Below are positions 60,521 through 64,000 of a DNA stretch of 64,000 nt, one piece after another. Source of the DNA: Anarhynchus alexandrinus (Eukaryota; Chordata; Aves; Charadriiformes; Charadriidae). Each line of letters opens with the position of its first letter. Within the stretch, counting starts at the first letter, position 1. The stretch covers positions 2,246,542 through 2,310,541 of the forward strand of contig VUYV01000003.1 of NCBI GenBank assembly GCA_008711295.1, written 5' to 3'. The translations under genes were made by a program, and so were the position numbers. The notes under the pieces are model-generated. The model was not told the DNA's origin and made no database searches. It was given only the letters and a program-made list of their open reading frames with translations.

Positions 60521-62430
60521 TCTTGATTTGCTTAACTTTATCAGTTAAGCATATTTTCTGTTCCAGTTCCAAACACACCAATATCGACTTGCTAAGTATC
60601 AGTATTATAGCACTAAACACAAACCCAAAAAAACCCCACCTACATTCGTGTCTTGAAACCAATCCAGAAAATTTCGAGTAGCTTTTTCCCCAGAGACAAA
60701 CTATGATAAGGATAATGAATGCAATTAAACCATCTTATTATCCACCCAAGTACTCAATTTTCTAAGATGTGATACACAGTTGTGCATATTCAAGGGTAGT
60801 CTGAACTTCAGATCTGTGGTTCAGGTAAGTAACTGCATACAAGGTGTGAAAAGCATACCCTCAATTATGCTACAAATGATACACAGCTGGCAAAAGAATT
60901 AGCAACAGCTGCAACTAAACTGGTATAGAACATGATTTTACTTTATCTTCCAGATGAATCATGCTTACAATCTAACCAGCTGCAGTGGTTAGATTCATTA
61001 GTTTGTACTGCATATGACTTAAATCTGAGTTTCTAAAGTTTTCAGCAAAGAGTGTGTACATGCTTGGCTGACATTTATGAGCATAAAATACAAATAATAA
61101 TTAACTAAGTGAATGAAGCTACAGTATTAACCCCAATAGCTTGCGTTCTACATTCTGAAGTCTCATGAAGGAAACATTAATTACTGCAATTTGCAAAGGA
61201 CTGGAACTCAAGTAACATCACGGCCTTTGAAAAAGATATGCAAGACATTCTCAGCAATGCCTATGATTCATCTGATTATATGTAAGGCTGAGTCAGAGCA
61301 GAACTGATGGATTACTTTCCCCAGATCATTACTTAGTAGAAAAGTAGTCTGCTGGGCAAGATATTTTGTTCAGAAATATTCTTCACTAGAAAACACCACT
61401 TAAAAAGAAAACAAAAAACTTGTAAAAAATTTTTAAAGGCATGTAATTACTTTTTGTGTGTAGCAGCAAACTCCCCCTTTCTCCTCAAATGCACTAATCT
61501 GGAATATTACTCAAATAACAGCAAAAATTGCTATTGCATTTTTTGATGCTGCTTTGCAGAGTTCTGATCACTTTTAAATTTTGTGGCCTATCAGTGAAGA
61601 ACATTTATTGAAAATCAGTAATTAACATTTATTTTAACATTTTATTCCCAATTTTGAGATTAAGGGAAAAAACCATAAAGCTTTGATAAGGATGCTTATT
61701 CTTAATTTCAGATTAACAGGTGTCATTGGCAGTTCTCAGTTCTTCAACTGCTTAACTAGAAACAAAATTAGTTTCTATACACAGCTGGGCCTCATCACTC
61801 CAAAGGCCCTTAAACACAAGATTCAGATGATCTTTCACCAGTGCTTTGTCTAGAATATTCTGTACAGCGTTGGCCAATCTGCACAATGCATTTTGAACTC
61901 AAATAAGAGCCCAGAAAAGCTAGTAATATATTAATGGAATTGCAGGGACTTTTCATGCAAGAAAACTAAAGAAGCTTAAAAAAATCAAGGCCAAGAGGAA
62001 AATTATTGTTCTCTAGAAATTCATTAAATGCTACAGATTTGGGACAGAAGAAAAAAAATAAAAGTAAAGGGCAATAAAGATAGCTAAAGGTAGCTTTAAA
62101 AATAGGTTAAAAACCTCCCAATCTCTCACAAGCAGAGAGTTCTACATGGACAGTTTCTGGCCAGAAGCCGCAGTCTTTAAACAATGTCAGTTATCCCACT
62201 GTAGCAGGACATTACAAGTAATCCACTGGCTAGAGAAACCACTTGAATCCCTACAAACAACATATTAGTGTTCTTGATTAAACTGAGATGTTCCCATACC
62301 TACTCAAAGCCACATCTAATTCAGACATGAACAGTGACTTCACACAGTTTTGGCCAAGTGTTTAACTGAGCATGTCACCTACCCATTGCCTAGCTGCTTG
62401 CCTATGTCAGTACAACAATGAAGCGCTCTT
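60521..62430. other. AT-rich sequence, nothing recognised
   Basis: No gene or repeat family was recognised beyond the upstream end of the large CR1. Confidence 0.6.
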
Positions 62431-62434
62431 TTCC

Positions 62435-62640
62435 TCAGCATCTCTTCCCTCTCTTCCCAATGGCCATGGCGGGCAGGCTTTGCTGCGCCCTGCCTCTCAC
62501 TCTGCAGCTGAACTGCTGCCCTGCACTGCAGTCCTTCAAGCGCAGTGGGGTAACTGCAGGAGGTGGAATCTGCCCATTGTGCTCGGGGCAAGGGAGCCCT
62601 CCCTAGGGCTGGCCACAATAGCCAGGGACACAGATGCACA
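62435..62640. other. small GC-rich patch of unknown origin
   Basis: About 200 bases richer in GC than the surroundings with a few CpG dinucleotides. Both strands are open for 86-92 codons, as expected from composition. It sits directly before a CR1-like scrap and may be part of the same decayed element. Confidence 0.35.
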
Positions 62641-62659
62641 GAAAGGATGAGAGAAAGTC

Positions 62660-62830
62660 ACATGTTGCAACCGTCTTCGAAAAGGGCCAAAAGGTCCGTG
62701 AAACGTACAGGCTGGTGAACCTCAGTTTCATCCCTGGGAAAAATCACAAAGCAAGTACTCTTGGTCTGCAGCCCTTCGGCAGCCCTCCAGACTGAGCCCA
62801 AAGGGCAGGGGAAGAGTGAGGAGAACATCA
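62660..62830 (+). mobile_element. possible decayed CR1 reverse transcriptase fragment, plus strand
   Basis: The run TCTTCGAAAAGGGCCAAAAGG, then GTACAGGCTGGTGAACCTCAG, then TTTCATCCCTGGGAAAAATC follows the CR1 order 'IFKKG...', 'YRLVNL', 'S-IPGK', the same block seen as 'YRPVSVTSVLGKAMEHI' in the 14.1 kb copy. Similarity is limited to about 100 bases and downstream sequence is unrecognisable. Confidence 0.45.
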
Positions 62831-64000
62831 GAAAAAGGGGTAGATCCTTGGAAATGTTGTATTTATCTCATTTTAACTGACTATACTGAACTGAACTGCA
62901 AGTCTTTCCATTCTTGTAACTGGATTAATAATAATCTGCTTGTTAGACTAAAAATTAGACTATAGTGCTCAACAAGATTGTCTCTCTCAAATTGATGGGA
63001 ATTCAAGCAAGCTAATCTGAAAATTGGATGCAACAAATTGGTAACAATTTTATACTTATCATTTTCACTTCCCTCTCCACTGTCTCCTTTCAGAGATAAA
63101 AAAATAATTAAACTAAGTAATAACATTACAATACTGAAATGCTTTATCTATATCTGATAACTCCTCCTTTTGTCTTATGTTACTTTCCTATATCAGTGTT
63201 GTTCTAATGAAGACCCTTTCCTTCTGATAAGGTAAGGACATATTTGATTTGTGATAGCTTGAAATAAGCTAATTAATTTAAATACTTGTAAAATGTTGAT
63301 CATTACTAACGGTCTTATCATACAGACACTCTGACATATTTGTTCCAAAGCTGCTCTAACTGCTTAGGGAACTAAATATGTGCTTATACCGGGAGGTGTG
63401 GAAAGGCATGATTTTGTTTCAATACTGGCAGGAATTCTTGACTTACACAGAGGAAAGATAATGCTAATAAGCTGAAAGGCAAAAGCTTGAAAACTGGGCA
63501 TCCAAACACTGTTGAGTTCAGAAATCATCAGGACGTGCAGCCATGAACCGCTGACCATTATCAAATATTACAGCTCAAACATTCTGCTTTGAACAGGACT
63601 GCTTTTCAGCATTTGCAGGAACTTTGTGGAAACAATACTTCTTGTTGAGTACCAATATACATAATGAGTAAGCTATTTTCCTCATGGAAAGTAATCAAAA
63701 GGCAGACAGAAATTCAGTCAAGTTTAAAATTTTAAAAAAGAAACAAAACCAAACCAAAAACATGGAAAAAAAGGATGATATGGCTACAGTTTAAATACTC
63801 TATGTACACACACATGTGCACTACACATACAGTCAAGTTTCATTTCATCTGTTGTTACTATATTTTAAAAAGACTAATATCAATGTCTGCTGCAGTCAAA
63901 CTTTGTATCTGGTATCTAGTACATATTGCTTAGTTTAGCTCACAACTGCAGATAAGTATAAAATCTCTTCTCTTTTGCTTTCAGAAACAATCAGATTACT
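62831..64000. other. AT-rich sequence to the window end
   Basis: No gene, repeat family or structured RNA was recognised. Confidence 0.6.

Overview
The window looks like non-coding DNA from a bird genome. Several diagnostic features point that way: many fragments of the CR1 (chicken repeat 1) non-LTR retrotransposon, most with the avian CR1 3' end in which ATTCTATG/GATTCTATG units replace a poly(A) tail; two solitary LTR-like sequences of avian endogenous-retrovirus type; no mammalian SINE or L1 sequence; and an AT-rich background. No bacterial operon, rRNA, tRNA or CRISPR array is visible. The only long protein-like reading frames are decayed pieces of CR1 ORF2 (endonuclease and reverse transcriptase). 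I found no host protein-coding gene I can name. The window is best read as a gene desert or the inside of a large intron.

Layout. 1-14.1 kb is mostly unrecognised AT-rich sequence, with a GC-rich block at 8.86-9.38 kb and two small old CR1 scraps near 5.35 and 11.7 kb. 14.10-15.52 kb is a plus-strand CR1 with reverse transcriptase and the canonical 3' end. 15.5-19.6 kb is unique sequence with a striking 35-bp-arm hairpin at 19.05-19.12 kb. 19.67-21.31 kb holds two minus-strand CR1 copies, one with an atypical ACCTT-repeat 3' end. 24.9-27.5 kb carries four short CR1 3' fragments. 27.77-28.91 kb is an LTR-like element with an internal 45-46 bp tandem repeat. 29-49.5 kb is almost free of recognisable repeats; it contains a CpG-bearing GC-rich block at 35.7 kb, a possible hAT terminal inverted repeat at 32.0 kb and two weak coding-like segments (33.0 and 45.7 kb). 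49.6-50.76 kb is a CR1 body without its 3' end. 53.06-53.78 kb is a minus-strand solo LTR with a visible TATA box. 57.08-60.52 kb is the largest element, a minus-strand CR1 of about 2.9 kb split by a younger CR1 (59.43-60.00 kb) nested in its endonuclease region. 60.5-64 kb is AT-rich apart from a small GC-rich patch and a CR1-like scrap near 62.7 kb.

No genes act together here. The biology is the layered history of CR1 retrotransposition (several subfamilies, nested and adjacent copies, different decay states), LTR insertion with apparent loss of internal retroviral sequence, and a few local rearrangements, of which the near-perfect palindrome at 19 kb is the clearest. I did not find a convincing new biological system. 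The most useful leads are the palindrome, the nested CR1 with its in-frame chimeric reading frame, the CR1 with the unusual tail, and the unexplained GC-rich islands.
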